From: a virus
Virus record (IMG/VR): IMGVR_UViG_3300044956_000800
Coordinates: 1 to 31,105 of that record
Length of the DNA stretch: 31,105 nucleotides
Reading direction: 5' to 3' (one strand)
Under the pieces are notes generated by a model, which saw only the letters and a program-made list of their open reading frames with translations, did no database searches and was not told where the DNA came from. The translations under genes were made by a program, and so were the position numbers. This document shows positions 19,291 through 27,140 of this stretch, in pieces; positions within the stretch are counted from its first letter, which is position 1; each line of letters opens with the position of its first letter.

Positions 19291-20223
19291 ATGCAAATTG
19301 AATGTAAAATTTGTAATGAAATTTTTGCAGCAGATAAATTTCTTCATCTGCATTTAAAAGCTCATAAAATAACTACTGCAGAATATTATCAAAAGTATTA
19401 TCCAAGATATGACTTTCTGTCTGGAGAGATGATTAATTTTAAAAATAAAGATCAATATTTCACAGATGATTTTAATAATAAAAATAATCTAAAAGCTTAT
19501 GTAAAAAATTTAGAACCAGAAAAATTAGAAGAGTTTCTAAAAGGTTTATTACTTAAAAGAAAAGAAAGAAAGAATCTTATTTATTCTCCGACTCAAGTAG
19601 AATTAAGATCTTTAATTATGCCTTCAATTGTTACTTTTAATAAATATAAATTAAATTATTATAAAATATGTGAAGATATTGATTTGAAAAATAAATTTCA
19701 AAAATATAATAATGAAGAATTAAAATTTGAAGAATCTGATAAATATCAAATAATGATTGATACTAGAGAGCAAAATCCTTTGAGATTTAGATATCAGCAA
19801 CAAGTAGCTAAATTAGATTTTGGAGACTATACATTAAATGATATTGAAAAGTGTTGCTTTACGGCTGTAGAAAGAAAGAATTTATCTGATTTCATCGGCA
19901 CTATGAGTGCAGGTTACGATAGATTTAATAATGAGATAGAACGAGCTAAAAATGCTAATTACTACCTTGTAATACTAATTGAAGAGTCTTTAGCAGATTC
20001 TCTCTCATTTAATTATTTACCTCATATATCCAAAAAGATTAAAGCTACTCCAGAGTTTATATTTCATAGAGTAAGAGAATTAAATCAAAGATATGATAAT
20101 ATACAATTTGCATTTGCTGATGGCAGAAGAAAGGCTTCTGAATTGCTTATTAAAATATTGACTGGCAATTGCTTTCATAAAAAATATGATTTGCAATTAT
20201 TAATTGATTTAGGTATAATTTAG
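19291..20223 (+). CDS. XPF/ERCC4-type nuclease with N-terminal zinc finger
   Basis: This 310-aa protein has two parts. Residues 1-45 form a C2H2-type finger (C5, C8, H21, H25) with the sequence MQIECKICNEIFAADKFLHL and a following YYQKYYP, as in MucR-like or phage HNH-associated fingers. Residues 150-300 form an ERCC4 nuclease: IDTREQNPL (D157), LDFGDYTL (D179), VERKNLSDF (E194, R195, K196, D200), then a helix with YDRFNNEIERA. This family cuts branched or flap DNA structures near ss/ds junctions. Sitting 1 nt before terL, it may trim branches from concatemeric DNA before packaging, the job T4 gives to endonuclease VII. Confidence 0.82.
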   Translation: MQIECKICNEIFAADKFLHLHLKAHKITTAEYYQKYYPRYDFLSGEMINFKNKDQYFTDDFNNKNNLKAYVKNLEPEKLEEFLKGLLLKRKERKNLIYSPTQVELRSLIMPSIVTFNKYKLNYYKICEDIDLKNKFQKYNNEELKFEESDKYQIMIDTREQNPLRFRYQQQVAKLDFGDYTLNDIEKCCFTAVERKNLSDFIGTMSAGYDRFNNEIERAKNANYYLVILIEESLADSLSFNYLPHISKKIKATPEFIFHRVRELNQRYDNIQFAFADGRRKASELLIKILTGNCFHKKYDLQLLIDLGII

Positions 20224-20224
20224 T

Positions 20225-22057
20225 ATGTGGTATTGTCCAGAAAAATATCTTAAAAAAGATTTAGTTGATATTAATAAACAACTATTAGAAATTCAAGGTC
20301 CAATGCTAGATAAAGAAGCTAAAATAAGTTTAGCTAAATTTTTAAGAGCAAATCTAGGATTAACCACAGAGTTAATTAGTGGAATCAAACTAGCTCCATA
20401 TCAAGAAGTTAATTTAAAAGCTTTCTTTAATCGTAATTTTAATATGTGCGTATGGGGACGAGGTTGTTCTAAATCATTTATTGCAAGCGTATATTGTTTT
20501 TTACAATGTATATTTGAACCTAATTCTAAAATATTAATTGCAGGACCAACATTTAGAACTGCTAGAAATATTTTTACAAATTTAGAAAAGATTGTTAATA
20601 GTAAGGAGGCTCAATTATTACAACAAGCATTCGGAGTCAAAAGCAAAAGAAATGATTTATTTGAATGGGAAATTAATGGTGGAAATATTGTGGCAATTCC
20701 TCTTAATGGTGAAAAAGTTCGAGGTTTTCGCGCTAATGTGCTTGTGCTTGATGAGTTTCTTCTCATACCAGAAGACATAATTAAAAATGTATTAATGCCA
20801 TTCCTTGTAGCGCCTCAAGATATGAAAGAGCGTATTCAAATTAGAGAAATGGAAGATAAGCTAATTCAAGAAGGGCTAATGAAAGAAGAAGATAGAATAG
20901 TGTTTCCAAATAAATCAAAAATGATTGCATTATCTTCTGCTAGTTATACTTTTGAAAATCTTTATAAAACTTATAAAGAGTGGGTCGGTAATATATACTC
21001 CGAAGATGCTGTTAAAGATGCAACATACTTTGTTAGTCAAATGGGATACGAAGCTTTACCAGAGGAAATGGTGGATAAAACAATTATAGAAGAAGCTCAA
21101 GCTGGTGGATTAAGTCATAGCGGATTCTTAAGAGAATACTGTGCTCAATTCACAGACGGCAGCGATAGTTATTTTTCAGCCAAAAAGATGCATGAATGTA
21201 CTATACCAGATGGTGATTCACCAACTTCAAAAATATATGGTGATAAAGATAAAAAATATATATTAGCTATTGATCCTAGTTTTAGCAATAGTCCAAGCTC
21301 AGATTATTTTGCTATGAGTATTATTGAATTAGATGAAGAAAATAAAGATGGAATATTAGTGCATTCTTATGCTGTAGCTGGTGGAGATTTAAAAGATCAC
21401 ATTATATACTTTCATTATCTTATGAGTAATTTTAATGTAGATATGGTTATAATTGATAATGCAGGTTATCAATTTATTGATTCTGCGAATGAAAATGAAT
21501 TATTCCGTAAATCTGGAATAGAATTAAAATTTTTTGAAGTTAATTCTGATACAGAAGGCGTTGAATATGACAGAATGATTAAAGATGCAAAAAGACAATA
21601 TAATAAAGAAACGCGAAGGATCTGTTTTAAACAAATGTTTACTACTGATTTTATTCGTAGATCTAATGAATATTTACAAGCATCTATAGATCATAAAAAG
21701 ATATGGTTTGCTAGCCGTATATGTGCTAATGGAGAAGCTTTTGGAAGAGTCACGGGTTCGAATCTAAATATTGAAACAACTGGTTTTGATAATCTTATAG
21801 ATTTTGTGGAAAATCAAGACGATATGATATATGGTACTAAAAAGGAATGCAATCTTATAGAAGTAAGAAGTACAAGCCGTGGAATTCAATCATTTGATTT
21901 GCCTCAACACCTTAAGCGAAACACTAGCGCACACAGAGCTAGAAAAGACAGATATACAGCTCTTATGTTGGGAAATTGGGCAAGTAAAATTTACTTTGAT
22001 ATGGCTAAAGTACAAGATAAAATTGAAACTGAAACATTTAGACCTATAATGTTATAA
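20225..22057 (+). CDS. terL: Large terminase subunit (packaging ATPase-nuclease)
   Basis: The 610 residues match the length of T4 gp17. ATPase domain: Walker A variant WGRGCSKS (77-84), Walker B NVLVLDEF (171-178), coupling motif ALSSAS near 237. Nuclease domain, RNase H-like: ILAIDPSFSNS near 345 with the first Asp, VDMVIIDNAGY near 417 with the second, and a downstream acidic stretch for the third. The protein docks on the portal, cuts the concatemer and pumps DNA into the head. The ATG follows the preceding stop by 1 nt, so terL is translated with the ERCC4 nuclease. The portal gene follows after 29 nt. Confidence 0.93.
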   Translation: MWYCPEKYLKKDLVDINKQLLEIQGPMLDKEAKISLAKFLRANLGLTTELISGIKLAPYQEVNLKAFFNRNFNMCVWGRGCSKSFIASVYCFLQCIFEPNSKILIAGPTFRTARNIFTNLEKIVNSKEAQLLQQAFGVKSKRNDLFEWEINGGNIVAIPLNGEKVRGFRANVLVLDEFLLIPEDIIKNVLMPFLVAPQDMKERIQIREMEDKLIQEGLMKEEDRIVFPNKSKMIALSSASYTFENLYKTYKEWVGNIYSEDAVKDATYFVSQMGYEALPEEMVDKTIIEEAQAGGLSHSGFLREYCAQFTDGSDSYFSAKKMHECTIPDGDSPTSKIYGDKDKKYILAIDPSFSNSPSSDYFAMSIIELDEENKDGILVHSYAVAGGDLKDHIIYFHYLMSNFNVDMVIIDNAGYQFIDSANENELFRKSGIELKFFEVNSDTEGVEYDRMIKDAKRQYNKETRRICFKQMFTTDFIRRSNEYLQASIDHKKIWFASRICANGEAFGRVTGSNLNIETTGFDNLIDFVENQDDMIYGTKKECNLIEVRSTSRGIQSFDLPQHLKRNTSAHRARKDRYTALMLGNWASKIYFDMAKVQDKIETETFRPIML

Positions 22058-22061
22058 ATAG

Positions 22062-22071
22062 GTGTAATTTT
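22062..22071 (+). promoter_or_regulatory. GTGTAAWW element before the portal gene
   Basis: GTGTAATTTT begins 25 nt before ATG 22087 in the 29-nt gap after terL. There is no Shine-Dalgarno in the gap (AAAACAAACAAAA precedes the start), so start selection here is not by a classical ribosome site. Confidence 0.5.
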
Positions 22072-22086
22072 TAAAAACAAACAAAA

Positions 22087-23964
22087 ATGGCTAAAAAAGA
22101 CGAAAATAACCCAAAATTAACCAATTTTACTACTAGTACAGAGCCTCTTATGGCTGGGTCTGGATTTAAAGAAATTAAAGCCAGCGATAAGACTAGAAGA
22201 AATAGAGCTGGAACTATAGAGAGAGCAGATAAATACTCTAATATTTCTAATGGGTTAATACCTTTTAACAGAACAGCTAATAATATTTATAGTGCTTCTA
22301 ATATGGATATAAGAGATGCTGTTATCTTATGTCAAAAATGCTATTATAATTTTGCTATATTTAGAAACACAATTGATTTAATGACCGAATTTAGTAGCAG
22401 TAAGATTTATTTTAAAGGTGGTAGCCAAAAGAGCCGAAACTTCTTTGAAGCTTTATTTGACAAAATTAATTTATGGAGTTTTCAAGATAAATTCTTTCGC
22501 GAATACTATCGTTCTGGAAATGTATTTATATATCGCTTTGATACTAACATTAAAGAAGATGATTTAATTAAAATTACTCAAACATTTGGAGTTAGCAAAG
22601 CCGCTTCTGTTATTCTTCCTGCTAGGTATATAATTATTAACCCTGCTGATATTCAAATTGGCGGTAATATAAGTTTTGTTACAAATAGATTTTATAAAGT
22701 ATTAAGTGATTATGAATTAGAAAGACTTCGTCATCCAAGAACAGACGAAGATAAAGAAGTCTATGATTCTCTTCCTCAAGAAGTAAAAGATAATATTCAG
22801 AAGAAAACTAATAGCGCACTTATGCCATTAGATACTCATAGGCTTGTTGCTGTATTTTATAAAAAGCAAGACTACGAGCCATTTGCTGTGCCAATGGGAT
22901 ATCCTGTGCTTGAAGATATTAATGCTAAAGCTGAGATGCGTAAAATGGATATGGCAGTCACAAGAACAACTCAACAAGCAATTCTTCTTGTTACCATGGG
23001 AACAGATCCAGAAAAAGGCGGTGTTAATCAAAAGAATCTAGAAGCTATGCAAACTCTTTTCCAAAATGAAAGCATTGGGAGAGTGCTTATAGCAGACTAT
23101 ACAACAAAAGCAGAGTTTGTTATTCCTGCTATTGCTGATCTTCTTGATCCAAAGAAATACCAAGTTATTGATAGAGATATTCAAATTGGTTTAAATAATA
23201 TTCTTATTGGAGATGAAAAATTTGCTAATCAAAGTATTAAAGTACAAGTATTTATTGAAAGGCTAAAACAAGCTAGAGAAGCATTTATTAATGAATTTCT
23301 TTTCCCAGAAATAATTAGGATTAGTAAAAGTTTAGGATTTAAAAATTATCCTACTCCATATTTTGAAGATATTGATCTTAAAGATGATATTCAATATGCT
23401 AGAATTTATAATAGACTTGTTGAACTTGGAGTATTAACTCCAGAAGAAGGTCTTACAGCTATTGAAACTGGTAGATTACCAGATCCAGAAGCTTCTCTTG
23501 AAAGTCAGATAAAATATAAAGAACTTCGCGATCAAGGTTATTATACTCCATTAATTGGTGGTAGTCAGCCTCAAGCTGGTAGACCAGCAGGAACTAGCTC
23601 ACCACAAGCCACAAAAAATGTTAGTCCAATTGGTACAGGCCAGCAATCTAAAGCAGAGTTTAGCGCTAAAAAAGTAAGTGAAAATTTTGCATTAGCTTCT
23701 AAATTACAAGAGCATGTAACAGATTTAGTTAAACAAAAGTTTAATATTAAGAGACTGAATAAACAACAAAAATCTATCATAGATGATATTACAAGAATGA
23801 TTGTAGTAAATGAAAGTTCGGATAAATGGATTGAAAGTGCTACCGACTATGTAGAAAATCCAATAGATAAAAATAAAGATAATATCAAATCTACAATTGA
23901 TATCGCTTCGAATCATCAAGTAGACACTTATATAGCTGGTATATTGAGAAATAGTAAGGTTTGA
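22087..23964 (+). CDS. Portal protein
   Basis: This 625-aa protein follows terL directly. Features typical of portals are an N-terminal clip/wing part with YYRSGNVFIYRFD near 138 and PARYIIINPADIQIGG near 180, a long central stem, and a helical C-terminal part starting QVFIERLKQAREAFINEFLF. A proline/glycine/serine-rich linker at about 495-525 is followed by a helical tail. It forms the dodecameric ring at the head vertex through which TerL moves DNA. It is larger than T4 gp20 (524 aa), so this is not a standard T4 member. The gene ends 5 nt from the convergent adhesin gene. Confidence 0.88.
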   Translation: MAKKDENNPKLTNFTTSTEPLMAGSGFKEIKASDKTRRNRAGTIERADKYSNISNGLIPFNRTANNIYSASNMDIRDAVILCQKCYYNFAIFRNTIDLMTEFSSSKIYFKGGSQKSRNFFEALFDKINLWSFQDKFFREYYRSGNVFIYRFDTNIKEDDLIKITQTFGVSKAASVILPARYIIINPADIQIGGNISFVTNRFYKVLSDYELERLRHPRTDEDKEVYDSLPQEVKDNIQKKTNSALMPLDTHRLVAVFYKKQDYEPFAVPMGYPVLEDINAKAEMRKMDMAVTRTTQQAILLVTMGTDPEKGGVNQKNLEAMQTLFQNESIGRVLIADYTTKAEFVIPAIADLLDPKKYQVIDRDIQIGLNNILIGDEKFANQSIKVQVFIERLKQAREAFINEFLFPEIIRISKSLGFKNYPTPYFEDIDLKDDIQYARIYNRLVELGVLTPEEGLTAIETGRLPDPEASLESQIKYKELRDQGYYTPLIGGSQPQAGRPAGTSSPQATKNVSPIGTGQQSKAEFSAKKVSENFALASKLQEHVTDLVKQKFNIKRLNKQQKSIIDDITRMIVVNESSDKWIESATDYVENPIDKNKDNIKSTIDIASNHQVDTYIAGILRNSKV

Positions 23965-23969
23965 TTAAA

Positions 23970-24923
23970 TTAAGCATTTATTCTGAAAGTTCCAGCACCA
24001 GCTGTAAATGTATAAACTCTATCTGAACCAACTATAGCAGATGAAACTGATCCTGTTGTAGTTACGCTAATAGACGATGATAATCTAATCCTCGCAACAC
24101 CATTTTGTCCACTACCGCCACCATTACCTGTGCTACCACAACCAGGATTTCCATAGCCACCCCCTTTTCCTCCAGATCCATATGATCCATTTCCATCAGT
24201 ACCGTTAAAATTATCTCCTCCTCCACTTCCACCTACAGAATATAGTACCGATGATCCATTTATATCATTATATGCACCAGCCCCTGCTGAATTACCGCTA
24301 CCTGCTCCACCCCAGCCTCCACCTCCACCACCTTGTTTCGATCCAGAGCTACCATTTCCACCATTATTTCCTTGTCCGCTGGTTGCAGTTCCTCCTACAC
24401 CACTACTGCTAGAGCCATGTGATTGTCCACCTCCTCCACCTCCTCCAGACCCTCCATTATATCCTGCGCCCCATCCATTACTACCTCCTCCACCACCTCC
24501 TCCACCTACAGCTGTAAAACCAAAAGCAGATGTATTACCACCATTTGATGATTGACCACCTCCTGAGCCAACACTAATATTATATGTTGTATTATAAAGT
24601 ATGAAACTACTAGCACTATGTATAACTCCTCCACCCCCTCCACCTCCTCCACCCCACCTATTAAAACATCCGCAACCACCACAATTTGTTTCAGCATAAC
24701 CATTTCCTCCACCTCCTCCACCTCCAACTAACAAAAACCTAGTAAAAAGTCCCCAAGCTTTACCATGACCATGGCTCATAGATATACTTGTTCCAGAACC
24801 AACTCTACCAAATAAAATTCTTAAATCAGCATCATTCATGTTAATAGAAGCTGTTGCAGATCTAATAAGCTCTAAATTTACTTGCCCTAAACTAATTGAG
24901 TTTGGAGAAGACGGAAGAGGCAT
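23970..24923 (-). CDS. Glycine-rich tail adhesin-like protein
   Basis: This 317-aa protein has three parts. Residues 1-55 (MPLPSSPNSISLGQVNLELI ... SGTSISMSHGHGKAW) match the opening of many phage tail or fibre-associated structural proteins. Residues 65-275 consist largely of poly-glycine blocks (GGGGGGGG broken by S, N, W), as in polyglycine-II sandwich adhesins of the S16 gp38 type. The last 40 residues are beta-rich (VARIRLSSSISVTTTGSVSS). It follows the S74 fibre gene by 3 nt in the same direction, so it probably caps the fibre and binds the receptor. Base composition is richer in G+C than its neighbours because of the glycine codons. Confidence 0.8.
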   Translation of the reverse strand: MPLPSSPNSISLGQVNLELIRSATASINMNDADLRILFGRVGSGTSISMSHGHGKAWGLFTRFLLVGGGGGGGNGYAETNCGGCGCFNRWGGGGGGGGGVIHSASSFILYNTTYNISVGSGGGQSSNGGNTSAFGFTAVGGGGGGGGSNGWGAGYNGGSGGGGGGGQSHGSSSSGVGGTATSGQGNNGGNGSSGSKQGGGGGGWGGAGSGNSAGAGAYNDINGSSVLYSVGGSGGGDNFNGTDGNGSYGSGGKGGGYGNPGCGSTGNGGGSGQNGVARIRLSSSISVTTTGSVSSAIVGSDRVYTFTAGAGTFRINA

Positions 24924-24926
24924 AAA

Positions 24927-27002
24927 TTATTTATTTTCTTTTATTTTAGCTATTTCTTCTTTTAATTTCGAAATTTCTTTTGCTAGTTCTACACAAGATG
25001 CTAAAGCAGCATTTCCATAAGAAACAGACAATTCTCCATCTTTATTAGATGTTACTGCATTAGGCATTACTTGTCTTAAGCTTTGAGCAGATACTCCAAC
25101 TTGAGTTTTAATTCCATTATCTTTTTCATTAATATCTGTTCTATCGTAGATGCCACTTTTTACTTTAGCTAATTTTTCTACAAAATTATTATCAAAATTA
25201 CGCCAATTTGTTTTTACTCTCTCATCAGAATAAGCTGTTATATTTCCAATACACCATATACTGGAAGACAAAGCTGTCTGAGTAATTCCATTCACAACAA
25301 TTAATTGACCATGAGTAGAAAGATTAGCTCCTTGACCTCCGACATTTGGATGACTCCAAGCTATACCATAGAAATTATTATTACCCGTTCCAGCACTCAG
25401 ACTAGTCCCATCTGCTGTCATTGTATATGCTGAACCCATAGCGAAAACAGATTGAAATCTTACACTATCATATAATCCAACTAAACCATATCCATAATTA
25501 GCATTTGTAAGAATATCTCTGGCTACAGTTAAAGATCCATTAGGAATAACAACATTTGATGTTCCATAATTAATTCTTAATCCCCACGAGCTGGCATGAT
25601 TAAGAAGACCAAAGCCGGAAGCATCAGAATACACTGCTCCTTTTCTGGCAACGGGGAGGTGAGCTGAATCCCAAAAATCTATGCCAGAAGAGGTTCCGCT
25701 AGAATATATTCTTTGACAATTGTTCCAAGCACTACCATAAATATCTAATTTATAATTTAAAGTCTTTGTAGTAGTGCCAATCCCAATATTTCCTGTTGAT
25801 ACTCTTAAACCTGTTCCATCTACTTGCACAAAGCTTCTGTCATATTCGTCTCTAGTATCTAAAATTATACCTGTATCAAAGCTTATTCTTAATTGTTGAT
25901 ATACGTTAGGTATCCATGGTCCACTTGTTCTATGTATTGCATAATTAGTAGTACCAGCAGTATGCCAATAAATACCAGCAATACTATCTGTAGCAACACT
26001 ACTGCCTAACAAAAGATTAATTCTACCAGTACCACCTACATGAAGTTGATCTTCAGGAGCAACAGTTCCAATGCCTACTTTGCCACTATGTGAAATGGTC
26101 ATTCTTGTTTGTGCGCCTGTGGTATAATTATCTGTTGTAGCTAAAAACATTTGAGTCCCATAAGCCCCGCTACCTCTAACATAAATTCCAGCTTGTGTGC
26201 CACCACTATTTCCATTCCAACTTATACCGTTTGCATTATCAGCTGTAGTTATACCTGAAAAATGAATACCACCATAAGCTGATGCTCCAGGAGTAGTTGT
26301 ACTAATAGCAAATCCAGCACTTCCAATATTTAATTTTGTGCTTTCGTCTGTAGTGCCAATACTAACAGAACCAGTTGTTCCTGCTCCTCTGGTCATTCTG
26401 CAAATTTCTGTTAAAGTAACAGTATTACCTGCTGTTCCAGGTGCAGCGCCTCTAAATATAAAACCTCCATTAGAAGAAAAAGATAATTGAGAAACTGAAT
26501 CGTTCTCTAAATATCTTACTCCTGTTGTGTTAGTACTAGCAGTTCTTAAATCTCCATTATAACTAATGCAAGCATAATCACCTCCACCGTTTCCTATTGT
26601 TAAGTTCAATGGAAATACCACTTGACGTCCAGTGTCAGATCCAATTAGAGTGTTTGAAACGTGCAAAGCTCCTTTCATAGAAGTCAATCCACCAACGCCT
26701 ACTCTTCCACTAGAGTCTATTGTTAATCTATCAAGATTTTGAGTTGCATCATAAATTCTAAATAATTTTGTTGTATTTCCTGTCTGAGCTAATATTCTCC
26801 ATTCAGCATTAGTGACTCCTGTATCTGTTAGCCTAATATCTGCGCCTGAACCATACACATGAAATTTAGAAGTTGGATTAGCAATACCGATTCCAACAAA
26901 TCCATCACTATTTCTAATAAATAATTTACTAGTATTTGAAGTTTGTAAATCTAAACCTGTGGACGAACTATTAATGCTTTCTACCTGTAGAGTTCTTGGC
27001 AT
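24927..27002 (-). CDS. Tail fibre with C-terminal S74 intramolecular chaperone
   Basis: This 691-aa protein has at least five copies of a fibre repeat of the type VGIG-x-x-x-P-x-x-K/Q-L/F-x-V-G: near residues 36 (VGIGIANPTSKFHVYG), 99, 213, 311 (VGIGTVAPEDQLHVGG) and 406. The rest is Gly/Ser/Thr-rich beta structure. The C terminus, about 590-691, is a peptidase S74 domain: YSDERVKTNWRNFD with the catalytic Ser/Lys pair, VGVSAQSLRQVMPNAV, and a last coiled coil (CVELAKEISKLKEEIAKIKE) that trimerises and is cleaved off after folding. It forms a trimeric receptor-binding fibre. A GTGTAATAAT element lies 14 nt before its ATG. Confidence 0.92.
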   Translation of the reverse strand: MPRTLQVESINSSSTGLDLQTSNTSKLFIRNSDGFVGIGIANPTSKFHVYGSGADIRLTDTGVTNAEWRILAQTGNTTKLFRIYDATQNLDRLTIDSSGRVGVGGLTSMKGALHVSNTLIGSDTGRQVVFPLNLTIGNGGGDYACISYNGDLRTASTNTTGVRYLENDSVSQLSFSSNGGFIFRGAAPGTAGNTVTLTEICRMTRGAGTTGSVSIGTTDESTKLNIGSAGFAISTTTPGASAYGGIHFSGITTADNANGISWNGNSGGTQAGIYVRGSGAYGTQMFLATTDNYTTGAQTRMTISHSGKVGIGTVAPEDQLHVGGTGRINLLLGSSVATDSIAGIYWHTAGTTNYAIHRTSGPWIPNVYQQLRISFDTGIILDTRDEYDRSFVQVDGTGLRVSTGNIGIGTTTKTLNYKLDIYGSAWNNCQRIYSSGTSSGIDFWDSAHLPVARKGAVYSDASGFGLLNHASSWGLRINYGTSNVVIPNGSLTVARDILTNANYGYGLVGLYDSVRFQSVFAMGSAYTMTADGTSLSAGTGNNNFYGIAWSHPNVGGQGANLSTHGQLIVVNGITQTALSSSIWCIGNITAYSDERVKTNWRNFDNNFVEKLAKVKSGIYDRTDINEKDNGIKTQVGVSAQSLRQVMPNAVTSNKDGELSVSYGNAALASCVELAKEISKLKEEIAKIKENK

Positions 27003-27006
27003 ATCA

Positions 27007-27016
27007 ATTATTACAC
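27007..27016 (-). promoter_or_regulatory. GTGTAAWW element for the fibre gene
   Basis: Minus strand GTGTAATAAT starts at 27016, exactly 14 nt before ATG 27002. If the element sits at -14 to -5, transcription would start at the ATG. Confidence 0.5.
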
Positions 27017-27114
27017 ATTCTTTATAAGGTTAATCACAAAATACACTTAAAAAAGTAAAAACAGATTTTTTGTTAACAACAGAGCATTTTTTCCTTTTTT
27101 TATCTTAAAGAACG

Positions 27115-27124
27115 CTGTAATATA
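27115..27124 (+). promoter_or_regulatory. CTGTAAWW element for nrdA
   Basis: CTGTAATATA begins 26 nt before ATG 27141. It matches the right-half element in 7 of the first 8 positions (GTGTAAWW). No -35 of TTGACA type lies 17 nt upstream, where the sequence is T-rich. Confidence 0.45.
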
Positions 27125-27140
27125 GAGTCTAGCCCGAATT

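Noticed and set aside
24506-24727. Alternative minus-strand frame in the glycine-rich gene
   Set aside because: It arises because GGN-rich DNA stays open in several frames; the main frame has conserved ends and a fitting operon position.
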